Source: Chrysemys picta bellii (taxonomy: Eukaryota; Chordata; Testudines; Emydidae). Taken from it: a stretch of 64,000 nt of DNA. Shown here in pieces: positions 35,369 to 46,304 of this stretch (the first letter of the stretch is position 1; every line of letters begins with the position of its first letter). Location: positions 23,676,824 to 23,740,823 of the forward strand of contig NC_088801.1 of assembly GCF_011386835.1 (NCBI RefSeq), in the 5' to 3' direction. Under the pieces are notes generated by a model. It had not been told where the DNA came from and made no database searches. It worked only from the letters and a program-made list of their open reading frames with translations. The position numbers and the translations under genes are program-made.

Positions 35369-35958
35369 GGGTACATCTACACTGCAATAAAAGATGCACA
35401 GCCTGGCTGTGGCTGGCCTGGGTTAGCTGACTTGGGCTTGGGCTAAAAATTGCAGTGTAGACATTCAGGCTCAAGCTGGAGTTCCAGGCTCTGAACCCTC
35501 ATGAGAGGGGGTTGGTCTCAGTCTGGATTCCTGCCTGAGCCCAAATGTTTTAGCCCCACAGCCCAAACCCAGTGAGCCTGAGTCAATTGACCTGGGCTCT
35601 GAGACTTGGGGCTGGTCCACACTAAGCCCCCAGTTCGAACTAAGATACGCAACTTCAGCTACGTGGCTGAAGTCGAAGTATCTTAGTTCAAACTTAAAGG
35701 TACTTACCGCGGGTCCACATGCGGCAGGCAGGCTCCCCCGTCGACTCTGCCTACTCCTCTCATGGAGCAGGATTACCGGCGTTGACGGCGAGCACTTCCG
35801 GGATCGATTTATCGCGTCTAGACAAGACGCGATAAATCGATCCCAGAAGATCGATTGCTTGCTGCCGAACCAGCAGATAAGTATAGACGTACCCTAAGTG
35901 CTGCAGTGTAGCAGTGCAGACGTACCTTTTCATTGCAGTGCAATAAAAAGACGTACCC
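35369..35958. mobile_element. Palindromic TIR element interrupted by a second TIR element
   Basis: The outer element starts GGGTACATCTACACTGCAAT. It passes through GGGCTAAAAATTGCAGTGTA and AGTCAATTGACCTGGGCTCTG and closes with GCAGTGCAGACGTACC and a repeated end CATTGCAGTGCAATAAAAAG. It belongs to the same family as 2396-2744 and 54523-54765. A different element occupies 35608-35897, placed where related copies read GAGACTCGCTGCTG without interruption (as at 62724-62737). Confidence 0.65.
35608..35897. mobile_element. Double-hairpin TIR element (MITE), nested
   Basis: The element begins GGGGCTGGTCCACACTAAG and ends AGTATAGACGTACCCTAA, imperfectly complementary ends. Two internal hairpins are visible. 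One has arms of about 27 bases at 35633-35659 and 35666-35693. The other has perfect 19-base arms at 35801-35819 and 35825-35843 (GGATCGATTTATCGCGTCT and its complement) around a 5-base loop. The interior is unusually rich in CpG for this window. I recall the family as frequent in turtle genomes. There is no coding capacity. Confidence 0.7.
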
Positions 35959-36060
35959 ATACCTGACACCAGTACACCCCAAGCACTGCCCATTTGATTG
36001 TTGCTAGTACAAAATTGTCTTTCTGTTTTTGGAAGACTTTTTCCCCTTCCCTCCCCCCAG

Positions 36061-36173
36061 CTGGCAGATCTCTCCATTTTAAAACTGCTTTTGAAGGAAA
36101 AAATATGGATTTCCAGAAGAAAGGGAATGTGAAAGAGAACTCATCTTCACAGGCTGGATTCACTGGGGCAGGG
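36061..36173 (+). other. Candidate coding exon (unidentified)
   Basis: A strong pyrimidine tract CTTTTTCCCCTTCCCTCCCC ends in CCAG at 36060 and a donor-like GGG|GTAAGC starts at 36174. The frame across it is open. It includes ATG at 36105 in the context AAAAATATGG, encoding MDFQKKGNVKENSSSQAGFT before the donor. Both splice signals look better than in the other candidates, and the peptide is hydrophilic. I do not recognise it. It lies 100 bp from a mobile element, so chance similarity to splice sites remains the simpler explanation. Confidence 0.22.
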
Positions 36174-36843
36174 GTAAGCCTCTATACTATACAGAATTGT
36201 AACATGTAAGCTATTGTTTTGAAGCTTTACTATGTTATTGTCCTTTCTCATCTGAATAGGATGCGCATATCTCTGGTGGATGTAGGTTAGCTAAGTAAGT
36301 CATGCATAGATGGTTGTGACAGCTGTGAGTGGGAACAGTAACTCTGAATGTGCCAAAGGCTGGGAGAGGAGGAATTTTTGTATGTGTCTTAAAGGAAAAC
36401 TGCAGTGTAATTATGAAAGCAATTCAAATCTCTACATTTAATTATGAAGGGGAGAAAGTCACTAAAAATGATTTTAAAGAGTAATAATCTGACAGGAAGC
36501 TGTCACTTGGACAATCTCCTGAGGCAGATTAGGGCAGAGGAAAGTAAGGTTCCATAAAGAACCATTGAAAATTAGGCATTTTAAAGGTAAATCCATTTAA
36601 ATGCAGATTTATTTATATGTATTGATATAATGTAACAACTGGTTAAATTATCTGTTAAACTGACTAAAATGGTTATTTTTTACATAGAGAATTTACCTCA
36701 AAATAACTTTGAAGCAAGTCTGATTTTCAGCAGCTTCTAGTGGAAACATATGTCCCATTTTGCTTCCTGAGATGAAGTTCACCCTCTTTGCTGTATCATT
36801 AAAATGGCAGCTGTCACTTAGACAGAGACAAATTCCAGTCACT
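36174..36843. other. Unassigned sequence
   Basis: AT-rich and without recognisable repeats. Confidence 0.5.
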
Positions 36844-36949
36844 AGGCCAATCCTGCTCTAGCCTTCTGTACATGAGTGACATTCAATTCAGTGGGAATCC
36901 TCATGTGAGTAAGTCACTCATGTCTGTAAGGATATGCAGGATTGGGCCC
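36844..36949. repeat. Small palindromic TIR relic
   Basis: AGGCCAATCCTGCTCTAGCC at the left matches the complement of TATGCAGGATTGGGCCC at the right. ACATGAGTGACATTC is mirrored by GTAAGTCACTCATGT. Confidence 0.6.
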
Positions 36950-37499
36950 ACTGAGGAATGGAGATACAGAAACATTGAGAGACAGCTAATGCTAAATACA
37001 AGTTAAAAAAATCATTTTTAAATACATAGCCCAAATCCTGTTAGCCCTTTTAAACCATATACGTGTTTCAGCCTTTTAAAGCCCCATAATCCAGGTTCAC
37101 AACACCAAAGGGTCAGGCCTGCTGCAAAAGAGGCTCTGTCTATTCCGTGGTGGGGAGATGTGTACAGTGAATTACATCCTGTGGGCCCCCTTTAATCTTG
37201 CTATTCACACTGCCACACTGAAGTCATAGTAGATCGAGGTCTAAAATAATCCCTACTGAACTGCTGCAGAGGGAGAAAGAGATATCAGGATGTGTCTTAG
37301 AAAGACGCCTTGTAAGAAGGTGGGTGTACTGCTGCTTTCTGCTACTCCTGTTGGCCGGGGTCTGTTTGTTTATTTGAGCTCTAATGGTCCCCTTACATCC
37401 TTCTAGGATGGTAAATCCATCCTTGAGCTGTCAGCCAGGAAGTTCCTCTCTTGGGCTGTATGGGCCATTCAAGCTCCCCAGCTGAGTCACACACAGGGA
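36950..37499. other. Unassigned sequence
   Basis: No repeat or gene is recognised before the second CR1. Confidence 0.5.
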
Positions 37500-37690
37500 T
37501 TCATAGATTCTAGGACTGGAAGGGACCTCGAGAGGTCATCGAGTCCAGTCCCCTGCCCTCATGGCAGGACTAAATACTGTCTAGACCATCCCTGATAGAC
37601 ATTTATCTAACCTACTCTTAAATATCTCCAGAGATGGAGATTTCACAACCTCACTAGGCAATTTATTCCAGTGTTTAACCACCCTGACAG

Positions 37691-38251
37691 TTAGGAACTT
37701 TTTCCTAATGTCCAGCCTAAAGCTCCCAGCAGTTTAAGCCTATTGCTTCTTGTTCTATCCTTAGAGGCTAAGATGAACAAGTTTTCTCCCTCCTCCTTAT
37801 GACACCCTTTTAGATACCTGAAAACTGCTATCATGTCCCCTCTCAGTCTTCTTTTTTCCAAACTAAACAAACCCAATTCCTTCAGCCTTCCTTCATAGGT
37901 CATGTTCTCAAGACCTTTAATCATTCTTGTTGCTCTTCTCTGGACCCTCTCCAATTTCTCCACATCTTTCTTGAAATGCAGTGCCCAGAACTGGACACAA
38001 TACTCCAGTTGAGGCCTAACCAGCACAGAGTAGAGCGGAAGAATGACTTCTCGTGTCTTGCTTACAACACACCTATTAATGCATCCCAGAATTATGTTTG
38101 CTTTTTTTGCAACAACATCACACTGTTGACTCATATTTAGCTTGTGGTCCACTATAACCCCTAGATCCCTTACTGCCGTACTCCTTCCTAGACAGTCTCT
38201 TCCCATTCTGTATGTGTGAAACTGATTGTTCCTAAGTGGAGCACTTTGCAT
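37691..38251 (-). pseudogene. CR1 ORF2 C-terminal fragment
   Basis: A 186-codon frame for the C-terminal part of CR1 ORF2 ([20 protein letters not shown] through [15 protein letters not shown] to SNRLKLL). It is offset from the catalytic part by a 4-base deletion near 38228. At its end a short deletion replaces the normal C-terminus with an unrelated tail. It is not functional. Confidence 0.9.
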
Positions 38252-38445
38252 TTGTCTTTATTAAACTTCATCCTGTTTACCTCAGACCATTTTTCCAATT
38301 TGTCCAGATCATTTTGAATTATGACCCTATCCTCCAAAGCAGTTGCAATCCCTCCCAGTTTGGTATCATCTGCAAACTTAATAAGCATACTTTCTATGCC
38401 AATATCTAAGTCGTTGAGGAAGATATTGAACAGAGCTGGTCCCAA
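38188..38445 (-). pseudogene. CR1 reverse-transcriptase fragment with FADD box
   Basis: This frame starts within the reverse transcriptase ([19 protein letters not shown]), keeps the catalytic [12 protein letters not shown] box, and runs to VLHLG before the 4-base deletion diverts it. Everything upstream of GPALF, including the DFSKAFD catalytic box, is missing because of truncation. Confidence 0.9.
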
Positions 38446-38598
38446 AAGAGACCCCTGCAGAACCCCACTTGTTATACCTTTCCATCAGGATTGGGATGAA
38501 ACTCTCCAATTCATCATCCCACCCCATGCTGTCACCCCAGAACACCCAGATGGGGAGGAGTCACCGATTCCATCCCTGTGCTGGGTTGACCTACACTA

Positions 38599-38682
38599 GG
38601 CCTGATTTTGATCTTGCAGAAGTAGCTTTATGTTGGGTTTACTTCTGACTTTCACCTGTGTAAATGAGAGGAGAATCAGGAC
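38599..38682. repeat. Small palindromic TIR relic (weak)
   Basis: GGCCTGATTTTGATCTTGC at the left and GAGAGGAGAATCAGGAC at the right are imperfect complements. GGGTTTACTTCTGACTTTCACC lies between. Confidence 0.4.
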
Positions 38683-38786
38683 TAGGATTTGTATCTCTTT
38701 GGGTTTGATTAGGACTCTGTGGCTGAGAGATCAACTGACCTGTACAGATCAGGGGGCCCTCTAGCAGGATAGATAAGGACAAATAA

Positions 38787-38903
38787 GGGAAATAGATTCA
38801 ATATGTGTAATGACCCAGCCACTCCCAGTCTCTATTCAAATCCAAGTTAATAATATCTAGTTTGCATATTAATTCAAGCTCAGCAGTTTCTCATTGGAGT
38901 CTG
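38787..38903 (-). repeat. Left arm of 117-bp inverted repeat (Penelope)
   Basis: It is the complement of 39463-39579 with 3 mismatches in 117, without gaps. It starts GGGAAATAGATTCAATATG and ends CTCATTGGAGTCTG. Confidence 0.92.
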
Positions 38904-39186
38904 CAGGCCAGGCCCAACAAAGAAAATAACAGAACGCCACTAGCTGTCACCTTCAGCCCCCAACTAAAAACCTCTCCAGCGCATCATCAAAGATCTACAA
39001 TCTATCCTGAAAGATGATCCCTCACTCTCACAGATCTTGAGAGACAGACCAGTCCTCGCTTACAGACAGCCCCCAACCTGAAGCAAATACTCACCAGCAA
39101 CCTCACACCACACAACAAAAACACTAACCCAGGAACCTATCATTGCAACAAAGCCCGATGCCAACTCTGTCCACATATTTATTCAA

Positions 39187-39486
39187 ATGACACCATCTAA
39201 TGGACCTAATCACATTAGCCACACCATCAGAGGCTCGTTCACCTGCACATCTACCAATGTGATATATGCCATCATTTGCCAGCAATGCCCCTCTGCCATG
39301 TACATTGGCCAAACTGGACAGTCTCTACGCAAAAGAATAAATGGACACAAATCTGACATCAGGAATCATAACATTCAGAAACCAGTAGGAGAACACTTCA
39401 ACCTCTCTGCACTAAGTAACAGACTTAAAGGTGGCAATTTTGCAACAGAAAAGCTTCAAAAACAGACTCCAATGAGAAACTGCTGA
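39187..39486 (+). pseudogene. Penelope GIY-YIG endonuclease domain remnant
   Basis: A 99-codon open frame contains VIYAIICQQCPSAMYIGQTG, then LRKRINGHKSDIRNH and KPVGEHFN. This is the arrangement of a GIY-YIG endonuclease: the paired aromatic strands, the Arg of LRKR and the Glu of VGEHF are all visible. The domain nicks target DNA for Penelope retroelements. Just upstream, in another frame, CNKARCQLC supplies the cysteine cluster that precedes the domain in this class. A short C run near 39069-39073 and the ATCTAATGG near 39196-39204 break the frame. The annotated Met is therefore not a true start, and the copy is dead. Confidence 0.82.
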
Positions 39487-39579
39487 GCTTGAATTAATAT
39501 GCAAACTAGATACCATTAACTTGGGTTTGAATAGAGACTGGGAGTGGCTGGGTCATTACACATATTGAATCTATTTCCC
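39463..39579 (+). repeat. Right arm of 117-bp inverted repeat (Penelope)
   Basis: The partner of 38787-38903. The end of the coding region (to 39486) overlaps its first 24 bases. Confidence 0.92.
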
Positions 39580-39895
39580 CATGTTAAGTATCCTCACACC
39601 TTCTTGTCAACTGTCTAAAATGGGCCATCTTGAATATCACTACAAAAGCTTTTTTTCTCCTGCTGATAATACCACATCTTAATTAATTAGCCTTTTACAG
39701 TTGGTATGGCTACTTTCACCTTTTCATGTTCCCTGTATGTATATATATCTTCTTACTATATGTTCCATTCTATGCATCAGATGAAGTGGGCTGTAGCCCA
39801 TGAAAGCGTATGCTCAAATACATTTGTTAGTCTGTAAGGTGCCACAAATACTCCTGTTCTTTTTGTAGATATAGACTAACACGGCTGCTACTCTG

Positions 39896-42800
39896 ACAAC
39901 TTTAGAAGTGTATCTCAGGGAAGGAAAGACAGAGGTGGTTTTGAGCCACCTAGTTTTTCCAGTCCTGGGGTCCCTGACACCATCTCCTATGAAAAACAGA
40001 GCATCCTGATGATATGGTGGCTGTCAGTAGCCCACAAAGGCAACCCAGCATCCAGGAGTCAGCCAGGGCTGGGATACACCAGCCTGGCACATGGGAACAA
40101 CTGTGTTCAGGTACTTTGCACTACTGGAATGGTGCAAAGCAACCTAACTGAATGGAGAATCTGGCCGATTGTGTTAGGTAAATATGTATGCACCAATGTA
40201 AGGAATTATCACTGATGTTTTCCTTTGCTGTAGATATAAGGCTGAATGAGGGAATACAGTACAATCATGAACACAGCTTTAATAGTTCTGTTTTTTTTCT
40301 ATTGTATGATAATTTAATAGCAGCCCGTTTTAGAGACTTTCTGAAAAAATTAAATTAATTCTAATTTTACAGGGCTCTTTAGGTGACATCTTTTAATTTT
40401 CACCTTTTCTGGGAGTTTTGTTGCAACCTAAGATTTAACTTACAGTAGGTTAAATCCACGTTTTTAATGAAGCACTTCTTTCTCTGTTTTTTGTTGTTAG
40501 ACCACATGGGATATGTTCTATTGATGTGTGGGGAGTTATGATTAGATGAGAATATACCTCTGAGGAAGCTCATATTATCACACATAAAACATCAGAAATT
40601 GCAGAAATGATGTTCACAACTATGAAAAAAACAATGGATTTATCTGAGTTTTTCCTAGTCACACAGCAGCATCAGTACAGTAGTTAAGGCTGTCTGAGAG
40701 TTTGCTAGGGTTTATAGTTTATTAATAAGGGCAGCTGAAAATAAATTGATAAAGCCAGCTGAAAATAAATGTTCCCAAATCAAAACTGAATTTTGATTCA
40801 AACACGTTCATTACTATTTTGTGTTTACTTCGTATATTTCATGATAAAATTCACAATTATCAGCTTGCACTGTATTGGCTATTTTGATAAATTATGTGGC
40901 ATTTTTGTTCCCTAGATAGATGACTTTGGAACTAACCAACACAGACTGAACAGCAAATATTATAACCGAATACACAATTTGAAGTTCGTGCTGTGTTGAT
41001 TAATTAAGTTGGTCACATGAGTTATGTGTTCCAGGTAGTAACTGGCACAAGTTTTAGTGCAAATTGTGAATTTTATGTTCACTGTTAATTGTTCAGAACC
41101 TGAGGTTCAAATAATCTTGAGGCCACAAAACATTTGCAGATGAAATTTGTGAATAATGTAGAATAGCAAATAAATCTCTGAATGTTGTGGTCTGTTAAGG
41201 TAAAATTATTTATTGCGAATTATTCTCTCACTTCATATTTTGACACAAATCAATGAGGGCTTGATACTGCACAAGAAAAATTAATGGGAGTAGGATCGAG
41301 CCCCACAAAAGTAGCATAGTTATGAGTGGACTATACTTTTCCAGTAATACCCATGTTTCCTTAATGCCACCTAATGGATGACATCTTAATAAATTTTTGA
41401 ATGCCACTGCATCTAAATAATGGAGGACAAATGATGCAATACATGTCATCTTTGACTCTTGGTTTCTGGTATGTGCTGTTTCAACAAAAGTATTAAAGTA
41501 GATTATGGTGGGAAAACGTTACCCAAATTCAGTTTTAAAGATCTATCATGTTTTGAAATCCTAGTTCTTTCCTTTTTAGTCATTGTCAGAGCAAGGAAAT
41601 TCTAACTTTTACAGTGTTTCAGAATAGGCACAAAATTAAAACAATCTTAATTCCACACAATTTGTTTTAGTCAGTGTAGACTGAAATCCATTAAAAGCCC
41701 CATTACAAAATTAAGGACTATTGTAGTCTGTACAAAAAGCAGAGAGTTTTCCTTAATGAATCTATTGTTTTACAGTATCTATTCATTAATGGTTGTATAG
41801 AAAATTACTGTACTGCCTGAGAATTGCATAGTGAAATAAACTGCACACACATGCTGTAAGAATGGTTCCCTCTGATCTCCTTGCGGTCTCACGAATCATC
41901 AGATGTTCCTCTTCTTTGTCTCCCTTCTTTTTTTGCAGACAGGATCGCTGAAACTGCAACTTTTTCTGAGCAGGGCCTTGACGCTACACACAGCCCTCCA
42001 CTGATTCCAAGCCCAGGGATCTACCCGTGCTAAAGTTGCAGGATTGGGGCCTAAAGTCTGTTTAATAATGAAAGCCTCCAATGCCTACATATGAGTCTTT
42101 TTCAAGAGCATTTAAAAAGAAATCAAAGTGAAATATGGCATTATCTACTTGGACGTAGAGAAGTGCCCAAAATACACTGATCATATCTCAGCATATGACT
42201 TTAAAAATGCTCACATTCTACCCATGGGGTCAATTGCAAGTAAGATTTTCTTCAAAGTTGGTCAATAGCAAATAAAAATAATTAAAAAATGAGACTGTCC
42301 TGTTAATACTATGAGCCAAAGCAGGAAGAAATGGAAAAACCCAGTTTATGCTTTCTCTAAGTTAAATCACTTATCCATGTTTTACCAGCCTTTATCAGAG
42401 TTTGTACACTTGCTCCAATTAAATTATTTTTCTTCAGGGAAACTTGCGAGGCACTTACATAAATTCTGTTAATTTCTAAGTAATGCAGTCCTGACAATCA
42501 CTTAAGACAAGATAGTTGATACTGCTGTCAGGAAAGACTCTTTTTCAAAAGAATGTTTTTATAGAATATCATTGTGACACTTTGCTCAGATGGATGTCTT
42601 TAGCAGAATTTGATTAATGTAATGTAATAAAAGAGATGCACACTAAAGTGTCTGTACATGTCTTGTTAAGTATGTTTGATTCATTGTATGTAGTTCTCCT
42701 CACTTCTTTTCTCTTTCCTCAGTTCATTTTTTATCATTTCAATAATATATCTATAAATATGAAAAAGTTGGCACTTTCAAAGTCTTTGACATATATGGCT

Positions 42801-43663
42801 ATTAATTCATAACTCTAAAAAATTGTATCTTTCAACTTGTCATTTTAAAACTTGTACAGTTTATTACAGTAAGTAACCTGTGTTGGAAATTAGATTTTGA
42901 ACTTTAGCAAGGAGATAAATAAGCTTGTGGACACAGAAGTTATGGAGAAGATACCTAGATACAGTAATAAAATAAAATCACATGAAAAGATCACTTACTT
43001 GAAGATGATAATTTCAGAGCTCCCTGAGGATCACATTAAGATCATATATTGGAAATGGACTGCAAGTTTAATGCCAATAATTTTAATTCCCAAAAGTTTT
43101 ACAATACTTAGGTTTTTTTTTTTTTTTTTTGGTCAATTGTGCTTGTCTCATCCCCCAGGTACTTTACATATATTAAAAGCACAGTTTTTAATGAATTACA
43201 TCAAATTACTCTTAGAAAGACTTCAAAAAACCTTCTCAGCCCACTTGCCATCTCCACCTTTTCTCAATAAATTTCCTGTAGCACAGGGAAAACCTGGGAA
43301 ATCATAATATCCTCATGACTCTATTTATGACAACATTTTAGAGTAACTAGGTTACTTACTTCCCTGTTAGCTAACTGAGTCATGAGGATATAATGATAGT
43401 CCTTAACATACTTGGTTCCTGATTCAAACTTAATTTTTTATATTAAAATAACCACTGTGATTCTTCCCTGCTGAGGACATCCTGGGGCTTGTGGTAAGGG
43501 CTTCAGTAATCCTTTCAGAGCAAGTGTGACAGGTTGTTGGGCACAATGTGACCCCGGCAGACTTAAGAGTGAGGGCTGAAATGGTAGTTGTGACTGGGGT
43601 TTCTCCGTATTGTTTTCAGACATCATAAAGCCAATTTGGTTGCTTGTTGTAAATGTTGGGCTC
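39896..43663. other. Unassigned AT-rich sequence
   Basis: It contains a short duplicated phrase CAGCTGAAAATAAAT (about 40733 and 40757) and a T18 tract at 43113-43130. No gene or mobile element is recognised. Confidence 0.5.
43113..43130. repeat. T18 homopolymer
   Basis: Eighteen consecutive T. Confidence 0.95.
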
Positions 43664-43665
43664 TA

Positions 43666-43888
43666 AGGGCTTGTCTGGACTAAGAAGATGTGTTACTGCT
43701 TCATTGTGGTTTGACTGGTGGAAACTTCTAATCTAGTCACTCTACCCCAGTGCAAAATGGAGCATGCACCCAGTGACATACCAAGTTACATCACACAAGT
43801 GCAGCACATCTACACTAGGGATTTCCACTGGCATAGCAACACTGGCCTAGCTATACTGGTGCAAAAATACCTAGTGTAGCCAGGGCCT
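43666..43888. mobile_element. TIR element (MITE) with TA target duplication
   Basis: The left end AGGGCTTGTCTGGACTA and the complement of the right end (AGGCCCTGGCTACACTA) are inverted repeats flanked by TA at 43664-43665 and 43889-43890. The 223-bp interior includes CTACACTAGGG and CACTGGCATAGCAACACTGG and has no coding capacity. Features fit a Tc1/mariner-class non-autonomous element. Confidence 0.75.
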
Positions 43889-43890
43889 TA

Positions 43891-45344
43891 GTGAGGAAAT
43901 AAAAGCCTGGCAGAAGAATATTACTACCCTATTTTGTTTTGATGTTACACCCGCTGGATTATGCCATTTGCCTACAGGATATTGAGAGTTGATATCCTGA
44001 GAGTCAACATGCCACAATGCAGTGCACTGAGGAGAATGAAAAGTTTATACACAACAAACCTAGAGAGGCGACCACATTAAAAGCTGGGTGGTTTGGAGTG
44101 TTTATGATAAAGCACAATGACAGACGGGAGGTGGGTTTGTTGGCAGAAGAGAAAAAGGAAGTCATGGTTGCCCATCCAGGAGTGATGGAAAACCACACAA
44201 TGTAACTGCCAAACAGGTTTTCAAACCAGCAAGTGTCTGAGCATAACACAGCAAGTACAGGAGATGTTGTGGGTAAAGAAATGCAAAATCAAAGCACCCA
44301 AATGGGGGCAAATAAATTAGCCATAGGAAACGGAAGGTGTGAGTGGTGGGGACTCAGGATGTAGATAGTACAATGTGCAGTCCTGTCTCTGACACACTTA
44401 TGGTTTGCTGTGCTCTGGGTGACAGGCTATTACATTATCTGTGGATGCGCTTGTGGCAGAAGCTTGGTCTCAAACTAGTATGCTAGTCTGGGCTTGTGTT
44501 AGGTTAAACCACATAGCTTATTAACTCATGTCCTTGAAACACTATGGTTGTTATTCATTATACAGTCACAGTATCAGACAGAGATGCTGGGGTTCAATCT
44601 CAAGACCCACCACTGTACAGTATTTCCCTATGGAAAACCATAGACGACAGGCATCACTGAAAATCAGAACTCATCCCTGCGAGCCCAACGGTATGTGATG
44701 GGGGTTGATTGCTCTTAAAACAAAGCTAAATCCCCAGGATACATGAGAAAGTATCATACTTCTAAGCTGTCTCTCTGTATGACTAGATGCAACTGGGCAA
44801 TTTCAGCAATGTGGGGTCTAGAAAAATATTATGGGGAACTAAAAGGCAAGAGAAAAAAATATGAGAGGGTCAGGCACTAAATCATTGTAGAAATTCCCTC
44901 TCACCCCCCAAACACACACAAAAACTAGGCATGCTTTAGACACTCCTTATTCCTACACAGGAAAGTATATGGTCCTGCAAAATATGTGAAGGTGATCAAT
45001 GAACCTGCTGTCTGACCATAAGTCCTTTCCTTTTGTTAATTGGTTGCATAAATAAGGCACAGTACTCTTGTAAACATTAATAAAACTGTATGTCAAAAGA
45101 CTCAACTGCACTGATTCATGTCAGCATGCACAAATCTTCTTTAGATGTGTTTCTTCACTGGAGGAACCTACAGTTTTGCCAGGCCTGAATTTCAGAGGTG
45201 TTGACAATCTGCCACTCCCAGCACCTTGGAAAAATCACACCTCTACTGTATTTCCATGAAATTTTCTTAAATTAATTTTAACAGTATGTATTCATTCAAA
45301 TATTTGTTAATTAAACTATTTTTGCACAAAACCACTAGTTATTT
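43891..45344. other. Unassigned sequence
   Basis: A 62-codon open frame at 44017-44205 is hydrophilic but has no family signature or splice context I trust. Nothing else is recognised. Confidence 0.5.
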
Positions 45345-45441
45345 CATAATTACTGTTTTTCAAACCTCACTTTTCAGAGAATTGCTGTTCCACCCTCGCA
45401 GTAGAAAGAAAAGAGAACAAAGGGGGAAAGCAAAAGTGAGC
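45345..45441 (+). repeat. 97-bp inverted repeat, left arm
   Basis: It is the exact complement of 46520-46616 except at two positions, both transitions. It starts CATAATTACTGTTTTTCAAA and ends AAGCAAAAGTGAGC. The spacer to the other arm is 1,078 bp and contains no transposase frame. Confidence 0.95.
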
Positions 45442-46147
45442 CAGACTGCTAGGAAAGAAGAGCTCTTATTGTGCTGATCAATATGTCAGTGGGTGACCGA
45501 CTTGGATAAGTTTCTAGAATGATGGCAGAAAGTAAACAGCAATAAAATGAATAAAACAAGCATTTATTAATAAGACCACCACCACCCAAGTAAGCAGGGG
45601 TAACAGTGCACCATAGTGCCAATCACTTTGGGGTTGACTTCTCAATTCAGGTAAATTAGAATAGCTGCATTGATACCCATAGAACTATGCCTATTTAAAC
45701 CAGCTGAAAATCAGTTTGAGGATCCCTCTAGGAACTCACTTTCTCCCACCTTACTTCCCTTGATACTGTTATCTACAATAACTTCTATATGTTTAGGGCA
45801 GGGCTTTTATATAGCAGTAGTGGCCAGACTATGACTGATTTTTGTTGCACCTGTGACACCTTAAATTAGCTACAGGTAGGCTGATTTAGGCCCAGTAGCA
45901 ATTAGTTGCCAGGAAATCACTCACACAGTTACTCTCTTTCCCTGGTGTTAAACAGGGGAGAGAAGGCTTTTCTTCTGTGAGGTAAGACTTTCTACTTCCT
46001 TGAGCTGAAAAAGAAAAGGAGAAATAACCTATGTTTACAATGTTACATAACTAGCTAATTCCTTAAATAAGAAAACAGAAAATTCAAAAAGGAGAAATAA
46101 GAAAATGGATTTCCTTTCTACTCTGCGGAAAGATTGTAGACATTTAG
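45442..46147. other. Spacer between inverted arms, unassigned
   Basis: No recognisable coding sequence. No repeat is recognised apart from the palindromic relic that follows at 46148. Confidence 0.5.
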
Positions 46148-46304
46148 GGTTTGACTCTGTTTTTGCAGCAAAGAATTTAAGCATATCCTTAAATATAAGC
46201 GAGTAGTCCCATGGAAGTTAATGTGTGTTGGAGGAAATCATTAGGGCTATTCTGTATGCTTGAAGTTAGACATGTACTTAATGGCTTTGCTGAATAGGGC
46301 CAGA
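46148..46304. repeat. Palindromic relic (GCAAAGCACTTA family)
   Basis: TTGCAGCAAAGAATTTAAGC and TAAATATAAGCGAGTAGTCCC at the left pair loosely with TGAAGTTAGACATGTACTTAA and TGGCTTTGCTGAATAGGGCC at the right. It is a relative of 24137-24273. Confidence 0.5.

Larger units (their letters stand above)
37500..38493 (-). mobile_element. CR1 LINE, 5'-truncated, about 1.0 kb
   Basis: A second CR1 copy on the minus strand. It shares the same 3' terminus (TTCATAGATTCTAGGACTGG on the plus strand) and matches 18528-19530 almost base for base. It is truncated inside the reverse-transcriptase region at about 38493. Relative to the first copy it lacks one TTCC unit near 38228, which shifts the frame, and is altered near 37725-37731, where a few bases are missing. 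It is the same subfamily as the first copy. Confidence 0.95.
38787..39895 (+). mobile_element. Penelope-like retroelement (PLE), 5'-truncated, with inverted terminal segment
   Basis: The body carries the end of a PLE reading frame (endonuclease only) followed by about 400 bp of 3' sequence ending AGACTAACACGGCTGCTACT, an end I associate with turtle PLE copies. A 117-bp segment at the left (38787-38903) is the inverted complement of 39463-39579, with three differences (about 97% identity). Inverted partial terminal copies are a known feature of Penelope elements. Most of the reverse transcriptase is absent. The first ~280 bp after the left arm still read as decayed coding sequence (ILKDDPSLSQILRDRPVLAY). 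Confidence 0.8.

Noticed and set aside
38787..39895. LTR retrotransposon or endogenous retrovirus
   Set aside because: The repeats are inverted, not direct, no gag, protease or integrase motif is present, and the GIY-YIG domain points to a Penelope-like element.
44017..44205. Hydrophilic 62-codon open frame that looks protein-like
   Set aside because: No family motif, no trusted splice or promoter context, and the length is within chance expectation.
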